DNA of 64,000 nucleotides from positions 124,001 to 188,000 of the forward strand of contig BQMJ01000052.1 in NCBI GenBank assembly GCA_025991245.1, given 5' to 3'. The notes beneath the pieces are model-generated. The model was not told the origin of the DNA, did not search any database, and saw only the letters and a program-made list of their open reading frames with translations. Below are positions 42,723 to 53,658 of the stretch, piece after piece. Positions within the stretch are counted from its first letter, which is position 1. Every line of letters begins with the position of its first letter. The position numbers and the translations under genes were made by a program. Source of the DNA: Galdieria partita (lineage: Eukaryota; Rhodophyta; Bangiophyceae; Galdieriales; Galdieriaceae).

Positions 42723-43297
42723 TCAACTCGAAGTTTTTTCAGCTTTTGCAGTGCAAACTGTATATTGTAAATTGGATAGGATCACATCAGTGATGTCAAG
42801 AACAGCAGATTCAAGTTTGTGTGAATGACAGGGGAAATCAAAGTTCCTTGAACAGATACAAGTTGGGAAACCTCTCTCGATTTTGTTGCCCTTAGCCTTG
42901 GAAGCGAACGAACACAAGACAGAACGTTGCAATGACCATTTCTTCATTTGTATATCGCGACTGCAGTTGAAGACTTTTGTTGAACGTTTTGAGATGTCAT
43001 AAGGATCCAGGTTGCAATGCCGTTTCTGCTCGTCTGGATAGCTGACGTCAATCAAAGGGTATAAAGGAGATATCAAATATCGAACTTTATTTCTAGTGAA
43101 ACTGGAAACAAAATACTTGAAAACACAGAGGACTTTAAAGATATCTTTTAGGGGTTCGGTCTATTCTTTGTGCAACGTCAATTGTACATTTGGATATCAG
43201 ATTGTTACTTACCGCAACTGACAATAAAACAAAAATTTTTCTATTTCTCTTATGGGAACAGTTGCCGGGATCCGGTATACTGCTTTGAAAAGGTAAT
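42723..43297 (-). CDS. Unassigned conserved-looking protein, last two exons
   Basis: Exon 43101-42723 joins in phase 2, across a 111-nt GTAAGT..CCAG intron, to an upstream exon ending at 43213 and starting near 43297. The joined piece reads AVYRIPATVPIREIEKFLFY, CQLRFTRNKVRYLISPLYPL, IDVSYPDEQKRHCNLDPYDI and ends CTAKAEKTSS. It has nine cysteines in the last exon with CICSR-type spacing, and the composition of a real protein rather than a shadow frame. No family is recognised. The 5' end is not found: upstream of 43297 the frame is closed and no start codon fits, so the gene may continue in exons I cannot place or may be truncated by the neighbouring transporter remnant. Confidence 0.4.
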
Positions 43298-43553
43298 CTG
43301 GCTTCTTCCCTTATTTAACCAAACGGACAAATTTTCAGTGCAGAAATATTAGAAATTTGTAAAGTAACGTGATTCAATTCATTCCCATGGACACATTGGA
43401 AGTGCTTCAGAATTTGGAGAAACTTGCAAGAATCCAAAAGACAATTTTTTTATCTACTTACCTTCCGTCAAGAATCATTTCACATCCTGTTGTTATTCAA
43501 CGAAATCTATTGGTGCAAGAAGTTTGCAAGGAATCTCGTCCCAGTTGACTAAT

Positions 43554-45139
43554 ATGGAAAAGGGTGCAGCTACAACAAAGCCGGAACTTGAAGAGGAGAT
43601 ACAATGTATTCGAGTTGACTCAGAGTTAGGCAAGGAAGAGTCCAATTCATATTTGGAAGAGATGGACGAAGAAATTGATCGACTAAATGTAATTGTCCTT
43701 ACTTTCTTCACTTGTCACTAAATTATACTAAAACTAGACTCTATCCACTTGAGAAAATATTTGGAAGAAAATATACAATTATATTTGCCTGTATCATGTA
43801 TACAATTGGAGCCGTCATTGAAGCCGCTTCTCAATCATATGGTATGCTTATTTCAGGTCGACTGATTCTTGGTACTGGAGTCGGCATAGAACTTGGTTCT
43901 GTTCCTATGTATATTGCGGAATGTTCTACTCGTCGATGGAGGGGTGGTTTAGTGTCGCTGTATCAGTTAATGATAGACCTTGGGCTACTTTTCGGTTACA
44001 TCGATGCAGCGATCTTTGCTAATGTTTCTGGAAATTGGCGCTATATACTTGGCTCCTCGTTGTTGTTTTCCAGTATCCTTTTGTTTGGAATGCTATTCTT
44101 TCCTGAGAGCCCTCGATGGTTAATGAGGAAAGGACGAAAATGTGATGCTTATAGAGTCTGGAAACAAATTCGGGGGTTCTCGTCCATCGATGAGAAAGAA
44201 GAGTTTTTTGCGATGGAAAAGTTGGTTACAGAAGAACGTGAAGAGGCAGAAAAGAGAATTGTATGGTTTGACTTGAGCGTCCTCGGTGTCGTAGAGCGGC
44301 AATTATTTCTATTGCCTTTATGATATGGGTAGAATTCTCAGGAATCAATAAGCTACTATGAAAGCACTCTTCTAGAAAAGTCGGGCTTGTCACCTCAAAA
44401 AGCTCTCTATGCAAGTATGGGACCTGGGGGAGTTTATTTCTTGGCAACATTCCCAGCTGTCTTTCTAATGGATCGATGGGGAAGACGTGCAATGATTCTC
44501 ACTTTGCTTCCAGGTATTATTATTGGATGCCTGATAACTGGATTCTCTTTTCTAGCTTCGTCTCTTTCTGTTAGAGAAGGTATCTATTTATGGGGTGTTT
44601 GCCTTTATTTCTTTTGGGCTTCATGTCTCGGTCCAACTGCCTGGGTAATCGCATCTGAAGTGTTTCCAACATATCTCCGGAGTCATGGAATTTTACTCCA
44701 TTCAGTGGTGAACATGTTTGGCAATTTCGCCACGGCATATCCTTTTACGAAAATGTTGCATTCGTTGACGCCCACGGGATTATTTTGTGGTTTCTATGCT
44801 TGTTGTGTTCTGTGGATATTTTCTCTGATATTTATTCCTGAAACAAAAGGTAGAACCCTGGAACAAATTAAAAGCATTTACTCCCAAAGCATGTTTGAAA
44901 TTGCGAAGATCAATATAAAAAACAGCATAGAAGCTGCCAAAAATCTCGTTCACTTTCGTTGGGACCTAGTTTGGGAATATACTCCAGACTACATGCTATC
45001 CAAGTTGGCTCAGAAAAGTGAGAGAACCAGAATAGTTTTCTTGAACACTCGCTTGAGGTTTGCTTTACATAATGTCTGCTTGCTGAATAAAAATGCATGC
45101 ACTATCTTTCTTTTGAATCGCAGATACTTATGTCCTTAG
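43554..45139 (+). pseudogene. Decayed MFS sugar transporter, paralogue of the gene at 15496-17202
   Basis: Starts MEKGAATTKPELEEE, keeps ~45 codons of the acidic cytosolic N-terminus, then lacks the segment with the first membrane helix (the GGILYGIDQSLIS region of the intact paralogue) and resumes at YPLEKIFGRKYTIIFACIMY after what looks like the 3' end of the paralogue's intron. Frame is lost near 44265, before RPRCRRAAIISIAFMIW, and again near 44355, before YYESTLLEKSGLSP; from there DRWGRR, the PTYLRS block and PETKGRTLEQIK are open to a stop at 45139. Domain order equals the intact gene, so this is an old duplicate with an internal deletion and at least two frame changes. Confidence 0.8.
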
Positions 45140-45650
45140 TGTACTCTGAATTCGCAAAATTGGGCAAGAATTGGCAGAGAGAAAATGAAGAAAACACAAT
45201 AAAAAAAAGAATATACTCTTCCAAGTCGTTCGAGTCTATTCAAACTTCTTTCATATTCACAGTAAGCTGAATTGCAAAATATGATTCCTTCCATTCCTTT
45301 TGTTGCGTAACTGGAAAAGGAATCCAACCATGACCCTATCCCAATCAATGAATCAGTAACTGTGAAAGAAAGGACCATTTCATACTGGGCTCATTATTAT
45401 CATTTGTAAAATCAAAAGCATTTTAGCTGAGATTGTGTTTCACAGCAAAACTCGCGCCAAATAGAGGTGTTATTTGTCGATAAGAGACAATTCCGAGACT
45501 CACAGCTCAAGAATAGAAGAATACTTGAAGTGTTGTAAGTATTCCAAATGTCAATTTGATAACCAAACAACCAGCATCAGATAGTAAGTGCTTCTACCCA
45601 ACTTTATTCTCCATGAACCACAACAAAGTGATCAATTCAGTAAAAGAAAA
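45140..45650. other. Intergenic, nothing recognised
   Basis: About 510 bp between the decayed transporter and the 3' end of the large NTPase gene; no supported frame or repeat. Confidence 0.35.
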
Positions 45651-48128
45651 CTAGTTAAACTCCTTTGTAATTCCCATGAGCAGTTTTGTAAGTATAGAAG
45701 GATCTCTTATGCCTAACTCCAGTAAAGAATCTTCATTCATTCTGGAAAGCGAGATTCTACCAAATCTTGATATTTTGCTGTAGCAAACAGAAAACTCTTC
45801 CTCAGAAAGACCACAACGTTCTCTTAAAAAAGTATTCCAATCAAATGAGGAACTCATAGAACTTGATGCAGTTACATTTTCTTCGCCTCTCGTATCTTCC
45901 ACTTCCATAAGATTTGTATCTGCAAGTGAACACACCGGTAAAATATATTCATTGGACATGGACTCGAAGATTGATTTGCACCATTCTGAAAACTCTTCCC
46001 TAAACTCTCCGCGACTCGCCACACCAATTTTATTCAACGCTTCAACATTTTCTTTTCCTAAGAATTGTTCAAGATTACTTTGGGAAACAATGACAAGTTG
46101 CAATCTTAAAAGTGAACGACTGATTGCTTCATTGCTCTGAGAAACATTTTCATTCGTCAAGTAGTTGATATCCTCAACAATATTGCTTTCATTATCAGGA
46201 AATAGTACAGACTGATCGTAATGAGTGCAAACCACCACAAACTGAAAACAAAGTTGAATAGGCGAACAAGGAAGGTTATTCAAAACCTTGACGACTCCCT
46301 TGAAAAACTTGTCGGCTTCTTTGTCAACATGTCTCCTTGAAAGTTCGCTTTCGTAATAAAATTTGAATTGAAATCCAACAACATAACGTGTTTGTCCATT
46401 CTGAAGTACAAAATATGCATCAGGACCACTAGAATTGCTATCTTTAGGAATAAAAATACCACAATGTTGCAAATGTTTTCGATAATAATCATCAAATGAA
46501 AAAGAGACATCTTTCAAGATTGGTAGAGTATAAGGTACAGTTGATTCCTTCGAATATGAAACATTGTCATGTTCAATTAAAGAACCTTTAAAAATTCCTG
46601 GAATAACAGAATGCACAATACAAGAGGAATTAGAGTAAAGACTTGTTAATAATCGAAATCGAAAGATATTCATAAATACAAATTCAAAGAAAACTCCTTT
46701 TGCCATTGAAGTGTCCGGAATATATCCAAAATTTGACAAAGGCAAAAGCTTTGTTACTTCACGCAAGAACGGATTTCCACTATGAGCTTTCAATATAAAC
46801 TCACAACAACCAATCTTGAATTGACTATTCGAACCAACGACTTCAGTTTCAATGAATTCAGAGTAAAACCCAAAACTTGCAACCAAGTCTATCAAATAAG
46901 TCTTCGTCCCACAAAGAGTAATTGCAAAGTCATTTGGAAAAATAGTTCCAAGCTGATGATTCAAAAGGACAAATTGATATCTAAGAAGAGTTGAGGAATC
47001 TACTCTCTCCGGAACAATAAAAGTTGCTGAATGTCTCTCTACATCCCTAAAGACGCTGTCCAACAAACTTTCCATATTGCTATCATTGATAATAGGATAA
47101 GCTACCGTTTTCACTTTAGCTAAGAGTGCTAGTAACGTGTTTTTTAGAATCAATGGAATTCCTCCAGTCTTCCTCTTCAACAATTCTACAAAGCGATCTT
47201 GCAAGTCATCTGAACATAAAAACCAATCTTTCAACTTCTTGCCACCATAGATGAAAAGGTTCAAATAATCTTCAATATTCTTGAGGTTAAAAGGATTCAA
47301 CTGCAACATACGCAGGACCACTTTACTCGAACGAGCATCACTCAAACGAGCTGAGATTTCTGCGGTACGACCAGCCAAATACAAAATTACTTTTCCCGTA
47401 TCAAGAAAAGGACGTATCTCCCGGAAGAAATTGCGAAAAGGGACATATTTCGGATCGTGTTCTTCAACTTGCATCTCAGTAAGTTCGCCATAGTGTTTGC
47501 TAAGAGCACTTATTTCACTCAGTTCATCAATCATCAAAAAGAAATATTGCTTCTGAAAATGTTGAAGAAGGTACCCGATAAAGGCAGAAAGAGTCGGCTG
47601 TTCCATTGCTGCGTCAGTGAATCTGACGGTTTCGTTTGTAGTTTTGCCATTGCCCTCGGCAGCTGCCCAAGCTATATTGAACGACAAGGCTTTACGAAAC
47701 TCAGGATACGGAGCGTCAGGAAAAGAGGTTCCCAGTTTCAAGACAACTGACAATGTGTTTTCTGCAAAGTGTTTCCAAGAGATTTGCGGAGCACTCTGGA
47801 GGGAGGCATCGGAACAAGTGTCTAGTTGTTGAAAAACTTCTTCGTTGGAACGTTCACGTTGAGCAAAGATATTTAAATAAGCCAAGAACTGTTGTCCTAG
47901 AAAAGTTTTGCCTGCTCCGTAGATATGGGGGGCAAAACAGCACGCCGGACGAGTTAACAAAGTTCCACCATATTCCGTTGTCGTAAACTGGGAGAGGAAA
48001 GTCTCTATGATGGCCTTTATATCCTCTTCTCTGTCAATTTGTGGTTCTATCACACGAAACATATTCAAAGACTCGAAACAACCTTCAAATGGTTCTGTCA
48101 AATTACAAAGCAATCGATGATTTGTCAT
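45651..48128 (-). CDS. P-loop NTPase with REase-like nuclease and SAM domains (CR-effector-like), looks whole
   Basis: Intronless 825-aa frame with ATG at 48128. Residues 60-345: P-loop NTPase with IYGAGKT (69-75), Walker B FFLMIDELSE (196-205), sensor-like strand VILYLAGR (247-254), then a helical region. Residues 475-690: a fold compatible with the PD-(D/E)XK superfamily, with E482, GPDAYF (D570) and VGFQFKF (Q587, K589) in the usual order and spacing. Residues 763-823: a SAM-type helical bundle (FLRERCGLSEEEF ... LLELGIRD ... LLMGI). NTPase plus REase-like nuclease is the layout of eukaryotic Crinkler-RHS-type effectors; Galdieria is also known for a large family of archaeal-type ATPases, the main alternative. 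Function (host defence, conflict with mobile DNA, or other) is inference. No signal peptide. Confidence 0.7.
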   Translation of the reverse strand: MTNHRLLCNLTEPFEGCFESLNMFRVIEPQIDREEDIKAIIETFLSQFTTTEYGGTLLTRPACCFAPHIYGAGKTFLGQQFLAYLNIFAQRERSNEEVFQQLDTCSDASLQSAPQISWKHFAENTLSVVLKLGTSFPDAPYPEFRKALSFNIAWAAAEGNGKTTNETVRFTDAAMEQPTLSAFIGYLLQHFQKQYFFLMIDELSEISALSKHYGELTEMQVEEHDPKYVPFRNFFREIRPFLDTGKVILYLAGRTAEISARLSDARSSKVVLRMLQLNPFNLKNIEDYLNLFIYGGKKLKDWFLCSDDLQDRFVELLKRKTGGIPLILKNTLLALLAKVKTVAYPIINDSNMESLLDSVFRDVERHSATFIVPERVDSSTLLRYQFVLLNHQLGTIFPNDFAITLCGTKTYLIDLVASFGFYSEFIETEVVGSNSQFKIGCCEFILKAHSGNPFLREVTKLLPLSNFGYIPDTSMAKGVFFEFVFMNIFRFRLLTSLYSNSSCIVHSVIPGIFKGSLIEHDNVSYSKESTVPYTLPILKDVSFSFDDYYRKHLQHCGIFIPKDSNSSGPDAYFVLQNGQTRYVVGFQFKFYYESELSRRHVDKEADKFFKGVVKVLNNLPCSPIQLCFQFVVVCTHYDQSVLFPDNESNIVEDINYLTNENVSQSNEAISRSLLRLQLVIVSQSNLEQFLGKENVEALNKIGVASRGEFREEFSEWCKSIFESMSNEYILPVCSLADTNLMEVEDTRGEENVTASSSMSSSFDWNTFLRERCGLSEEEFSVCYSKISRFGRISLSRMNEDSLLELGIRDPSILTKLLMGITKEFN

Positions 48129-49076
48129 TATTTTCAGGTGTGGAAATGAGTGTAGTAGTTGAAGAGTTTCTAGTTAGTTATGAAGTTGAATTAGGAACAT
48201 TAGTTGCTTTAATTTCAATTGGCTTCTTTTTCAATTTGTTAATTGGAGTTTTATTTTCAACCTTGAGCTCCAATTGTTCAATTGCTTTCATAAACTCCAA
48301 GGATCTTTTCTTCTGGTTGTTTGAACAACAAGATAAAGTAACATGCGCTACATAGCAAAACTTTCAATTGGAGAAGGAAACCATATTTTAGAACAGCGAT
48401 TCAGAAAGAGCAAATTCCTATCGCTGTGGTTTAAAACACAACTGAGAAGAGACATATGTGTTCCGATAGTGTACTAAATAGACTTTATAGAATACAGTCA
48501 TATTGCAATTGGCATATGTCACTAAACTATTTGGACTCGTTTTAACTATTGCTTTGAACATAAGAATGTTTCAGTATATTTCCTTATAAGCAAAGCCCTC
48601 AGAATACTTTTAGTTTAGAGAAAGGCTGTTCCATCAATACTTTGGTTCATCCTTGAACATTCTTCTATCTAGCCGACTTTGTATAAAAGCATCCTGGAAA
48701 CTTTCTACCTGATATTCTGGCTCATAACTACATGTCTCTAGTTTGAGTGGATCTGGTAAAAACGAAAATTATGTAGAGCTGGCCAAACCAAATAAAGATA
48801 CACGTTCTTCCAAAGTTTATTTTTTCATAATAGTATGAATCGATTCTAATCAAAGCTTCTACTGATGCTTCTATTTTGAATCAATTGTTTATCTAATTCA
48901 GCTTCTTGTTTTCAGAATGGATCACCACTGGCTTTATCTTCTCTTCGTATAAAATATGAAGCAAATACTTGCGACTCGACATAAGACTCAATATTCAAGA
49001 TTGTATATTTATCCCAGCCCTTTGGTGAGATAATAAAACTTGAGAAATGCTGCTCTTATCAATGGTTTGTACAATA
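48129..49076. other. Spacer downstream of partial CR-like copy
   Basis: About 950 bp without a supported gene. The last ~70 bp (49005-49076) resemble the bases just 3' of the other copy (51180-51250), so the duplication unit reaches past the stop codon. Confidence 0.35.
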
Positions 49077-50650
49077 TCATTTCCATTCTTCCAACAGAAC
49101 TCGAAAAATTTCAGGGAATCCTTTTCTACAAACAAATTCGACATAGAATGGAACTAAAGAACTGCCTTTGGCCTCCCTAAAAGAGAAGGAAGTAAAATAA
49201 AAAATACTTACACATACTCGCCAATCAACACTTTCCGAATCCAATAAACAAAAGTCTACAATGCCACAGGAATCATCTTCTTGAAGTATGATTGTGAATT
49301 CCTGATTCAAAATCCAATAAAGTATGCGCTTTAATTGAAAATCGCCTGTTACTTCTCTCTGTTTCAAGTTATCTCGACTCCTCTTCTTACTACATCTTTG
49401 GAAACTTTTGGAAAGTTTCGTTGAGTTTTGGCCGCTTTCTGTCCTACTTATTGATAAACTAGCTGACTCTGAGCTATTGGGTGCATCTTCCTTGCGGGAA
49501 CGAGGCAAAAAGTTATTTTCGATAGAAGCATAGCCATAAATATGATTGTAGAATGAAGATACTGAAACTTGAAACAAGTATACATGCCACTGAGTGCCAA
49601 CAAAGTCGACATTAATATAGTGAAATCGAGGATATCGTTTAGCCAATCATATCCAACAGGAACAAGTCAACTTCTTCACTGGTGGATCAAATATTAGTGG
49701 ACGAGGTGCTGAAATCGCGAATTTTCCTAATAACGATGAAAACGGTTTTTCCTTTTCACAAGTATAACATAGAACGAACTTCCTTTGTTATTTATATTCT
49801 CAAACGATGATTGAACATATTTCATGTTGTATTGTAAATTTTAAGCAAAACGTTGCCTAGTTTTTTGAGATACTGAGCATTATAACTTCTACTCCATTCA
49901 TTATTTGAAAGATTAGAGATATTATAAAAAGAAGGGAAGAAAGGAAGAGTTCTTCTGCATGGGCCTTCATAGAGAAGCTGAAAGATGTAAATCTATTTCA
50001 TAGAAAATTGGACTATAATTCATTCTCCCAAAGACACAACTTATCCACAAGGCCACTATATTTCAAGCTGTCAATTTCATGGACAACTCGATTTCTGTTG
50101 GTTTGCTTGATGTGATGTCGAAATACATTTGTAGCAAATGTAAACAGTTTGATAGTTCTTGTAAACGTTAGGAAACTTTTCTTTAGGTTGTCGAGGCAAC
50201 AAGATAGTGCGACAATTGAAACATAGCTAAAGTTCAACTTTAGCTTGTTTCACATCTTGTTCAAGTAGTTTGGAAGTATTTTAAAAATACCTCATTCATT
50301 TGTTGCTTTTCCTCTATTCTTGCACTATATGACTGTTTTACTAGGGCAGACAAGATTTGAAGTAACTCTTGACAACTCAGTTAGGTTTCTCTACTATTCA
50401 AATGCTCTTAGCTTTTCCAGAATTGTCTATAGTTGACTTTTGATATTTGGAGTGTACCATTTTTGAAGTTTTCAAGACTTTTTCAGTGTGTATAGAGAGT
50501 AATGGAAACTAGAGTACATGTTGTTGACTGTTGTTGGATTGTTTTATTTGTCAAGATCAATTCACGGAGCGTTGTCTTTATATTGTTACTTATTATGTGA
50601 TTTTCAATAATATGATGTCATTGAGAGTTTTCCTAGACGGGCTGACAAAG
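49077..50650 (-). pseudogene. Fossil partial copy of the CR-like gene at 51251-53658, with its 5' flank
   Basis: The open part, 49646-49077, parallels the C-terminal part of the 784-aa gene block for block: QWHVYLFQVSVSSFYNH against QWHIYFFQVSISSFYSH, the Ser/Lys-rich linker, and FTIILQEDDSCGIVDFCLLD against YTITLEEDDSGRIADFCLLD. About two thirds of the gene body is gone. Further right, 50330-50640 resembles 54180-54480, the upstream flank of the intact copy. So a segment including gene and flanks was duplicated in tandem and this copy then eroded. Fossil; clearly broken. Confidence 0.65.
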
Positions 50651-51250
50651 TAGATAGAGTCAATAATTGATCCTGCATTTCTTTGCAATTCAGTTATATA
50701 CTCTATGGATTATGAAACACTTGTTCTGTAAATAAGTTGATTTAAAAGATGAATATTTGTTTTTTATCAACATAATTGTCTTCAAAATGACAACTTCTGT
50801 GTCTTTGCTGACAGGTGCTTGGTTCTCTTTGTGATCGATGATTTCTCCTCCAACAATTTCATTAGCAAAGAATCATTTATCTGACAGACTTTAAGAGCTT
50901 CCTGAATACTTTCTGAATGATCGTTTGGCTGAAAAGCATGTCTCCAAGTTTGAAACAATGTGATTCTATACAACTGGAGATACCCAATAAAGACGCTCTC
51001 CAAAGCTGGGTACTTGAAATTGAGGTTGTGTGTTGATTTTCATCCAAAGTGCTAAAAATGACTTTGTTTAGGATATGTACATCTTCTATTATTGTAAACC
51101 AATCATCCATATCAGACTTTCTGCTTCCACAATGATTCAGCATTGGCTTGCCAGTCAAGCAAATAAAATATTAAAACATATCATTTATCATAGTCTTTGT
51201 AAATCGTAAAGCTCAAAACAACTCTGCTTCCATCAAAGGATCGTAAAACA
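50651..51250. other. Spacer between CR-like copies
   Basis: About 600 bp. Two overlapping short minus-strand frames (50782-51158) have no recognisable family content. No gene is supported. Confidence 0.3.
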
Positions 51251-53658
51251 TCACTTTTCCTTTTCCAACAAAACTCGAAATCTCTCAGAAAAGCTTTCAC
51301 TACAAAGAAACTCAATATAGTCTGGTACTGATAAACTACCTTTGGCCTCCTTAAATGGTAATGGAGTAACATAGACAATACTTATGCAGTGTCGCCAATC
51401 AATACCTTTGGAATCCAATAAACAAAAATCTGCAATCCTTCCAGAATCATCTTCCTCTAACGTGATAGTATATTCTTCATTCAAAATCAAACCAATTAAG
51501 CTTAGTAACTGAGGCCTATCTGTTACTTTTACTCGTCTCCTCTTCTTATTACGTTTTTGGCCACTTTGGGAACTTGCCATTGATCTTTGTTTGCTCTTTG
51601 ACCTACTAGTTGATAAGTTCGCCGATTCTGAAGTATTCCATGCATCTTTCTTGAAAGAAGGTGGCAAAAAGGAGTTTTCGATAGCAGCAGAGTCACGATT
51701 ATGACTATAAAATGAAGATATCGATACTTGAAAAAAGTATATATGCCATTGAGAATTCACAATATTCACAAAAATATAGTCAAATCGAGAATGTCGTTCT
51801 TCCAGTAATATCCAACAGGAATGAGTAAACTTGTTCATGGGAGGATCAAATTCATCTCCAACCAACCGAACCCAACTATTACAAGATAAACTCAAGTTCC
51901 TATAGGGTTTGCTATCGGAACGGATAGTCACTTCTTCTGTTCTATTGATGAACCACAAAAAGAATAATTTTTCAAAAGTTTGCCCTCTTGTGCCCGGATC
52001 ACTTCGATAACGTTTAAACAATTCAGCCAAGTAATTCTCAGAAGCATATCTTTCAAGGAAAGAGGATAACAAGATGTCACGTGCAACGCTGTTATAAAAG
52101 CGTAAGTAGATGCGGCTCACTACAACTAATAAACCTCGATCTCGATATGCTCCGTCTGCAACCGTAATATTGGGTTTACTCCTATCCATGAATAGCTTAT
52201 AAAGCATAGAATCGAATGCCCTCTTTTCTCTTTCAGACCTAAGTCCATCAAGATAGTCATTGTGGCTTCTTGTCATTTCAGAATATAAATACGAGGTGAG
52301 TTCAGCCTGTAAATACTCAAAACTAGCATCAGGGAGATCTTTGGCCAGAGTTACCATTTTGGCTATCATTCTAGGCACCAACCCAGTAAGTTCGACCATT
52401 TCGTCTGAATGTTGACGAAGAATGGGTGGATAATCAGGTAAATCTTGCCACAAGTCAAACTCTTTGAAACTTAGAGGCTCCAAATAGTGTTTGATATTTC
52501 CAGAACCACTAGGCAAATTATCTTCAAATTGATGATGCTGTGAACCTGCAATAAGAACTCCACAAAAAGGCTACTCAAGTAAATGAAAAAGTCATTGTAA
52601 AAAAAGAAAAAGCCATTACTTACTGTATTCATCATTGCCAATTTGGTATAAAGGCGAAAGAAATTTGGCCACGTGTTTGTTCTATTGCCAAATTCGCTCC
52701 ACAACGCATTATGTTCATCTACTATCAACATATTGCGCGGTGCATGCAGCATCATAAAGCGACGAATTTCTGAAGCAAGTGATACGTTATTCTCTTTCAT
52801 GGCAAAATAAATGACACACTTAAGGGGAGCACCATTCAAAGAACTATATCGAGATGAAACGAATTCTGGCAAGTCATCTGCAATATCTGCATTCATAAAC
52901 AGCAACATCTTCAAGTAAAGCAACAGTACTACAGAGCTTTCGGTACTTTCTCCTAACCAGGCCTCTGCGCTTCCAATATATTGCAGTGGAATCCTGCAAT
53001 ACCGTGAGAAAACAGCGGCCATGTACAGATCTACACTTTTTCCTAGACCACTTGCTGCAGAAACTATGATCTGCTGGGGTGGAAGACTGCTACCTTTTGC
53101 ATCAAGACTTTCAATGTGTCTATTCCACCTCTTGATAAACTCTTCTCTCAGAAAGATTCTTGAGATGTTCCCAACACCTTTTTCCACTGGGAAATCTTCG
53201 GGAAACTGCTTGGGAACAAGCAACAGTGCTATCTCTTTAAAAGTTTCTTTCCCAACTTTGAAAACTTTACCTCCTACTTGTACCTTCTCTCCAATAATTG
53301 ACGCGACAGTTTTGAACAAACACTCTTGTTGAAGATCAGGTAGGTTTGTCAACCACATATTGCTAAACTTTTCGTCAATTTTAAAATCGTCTTGTACAAA
53401 TATCTCTCTAAAGTCAATATATCTTTTACTGTCTCTGCCACGACCATTTATGACTGAAGCAAGAACAACTCTTCGACAACCAAAACCGGGACGTTTCTTG
53501 TCAAAGCAAGACAACGGTTTTGTAAAACTTCTACTCCATAAATGACACTCTTTGGTTCCACAAAACACCTTAGTTTGGAATGGATACTGAACATTGGCTG
53601 AGGAAAGACATGCAGAATGAAACGAAAAAGCAAAGCAACCAACAAGCATTGCAACCAT
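51251..53658 (-). CDS. CR-effector-like P-loop NTPase with C-terminal nuclease-like domain, looks whole
   Basis: Exons 53658-52624 and 52570-51251 (53-nt intron, phase 0), 784 aa. Residues 1-22 are hydrophobic like a signal peptide or transit start. Residues 190-430: NTPase with IIVSAASGLGKSVDLY (Walker A, 201-208), NMLIVDEHNALW (Walker B, about 309-320), and after the junction GVLIAGSQHHQFED then IKHYLEPLSFKEF, a pattern found in Crinkler-type NTPases (gene GSA-x-H-x-F-E, V-PL-x-x-E-F). Residues about 545-640 (GQTFEKLFFLWF ... FDYIFVNI ... IYFFQVSISSF) look like a REase-type nuclease core. A basic, Ser-rich linker and a conserved ending follow. Distinct from, and not clearly alignable with, the 825-aa gene nearby. 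Role unknown. Confidence 0.68.
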
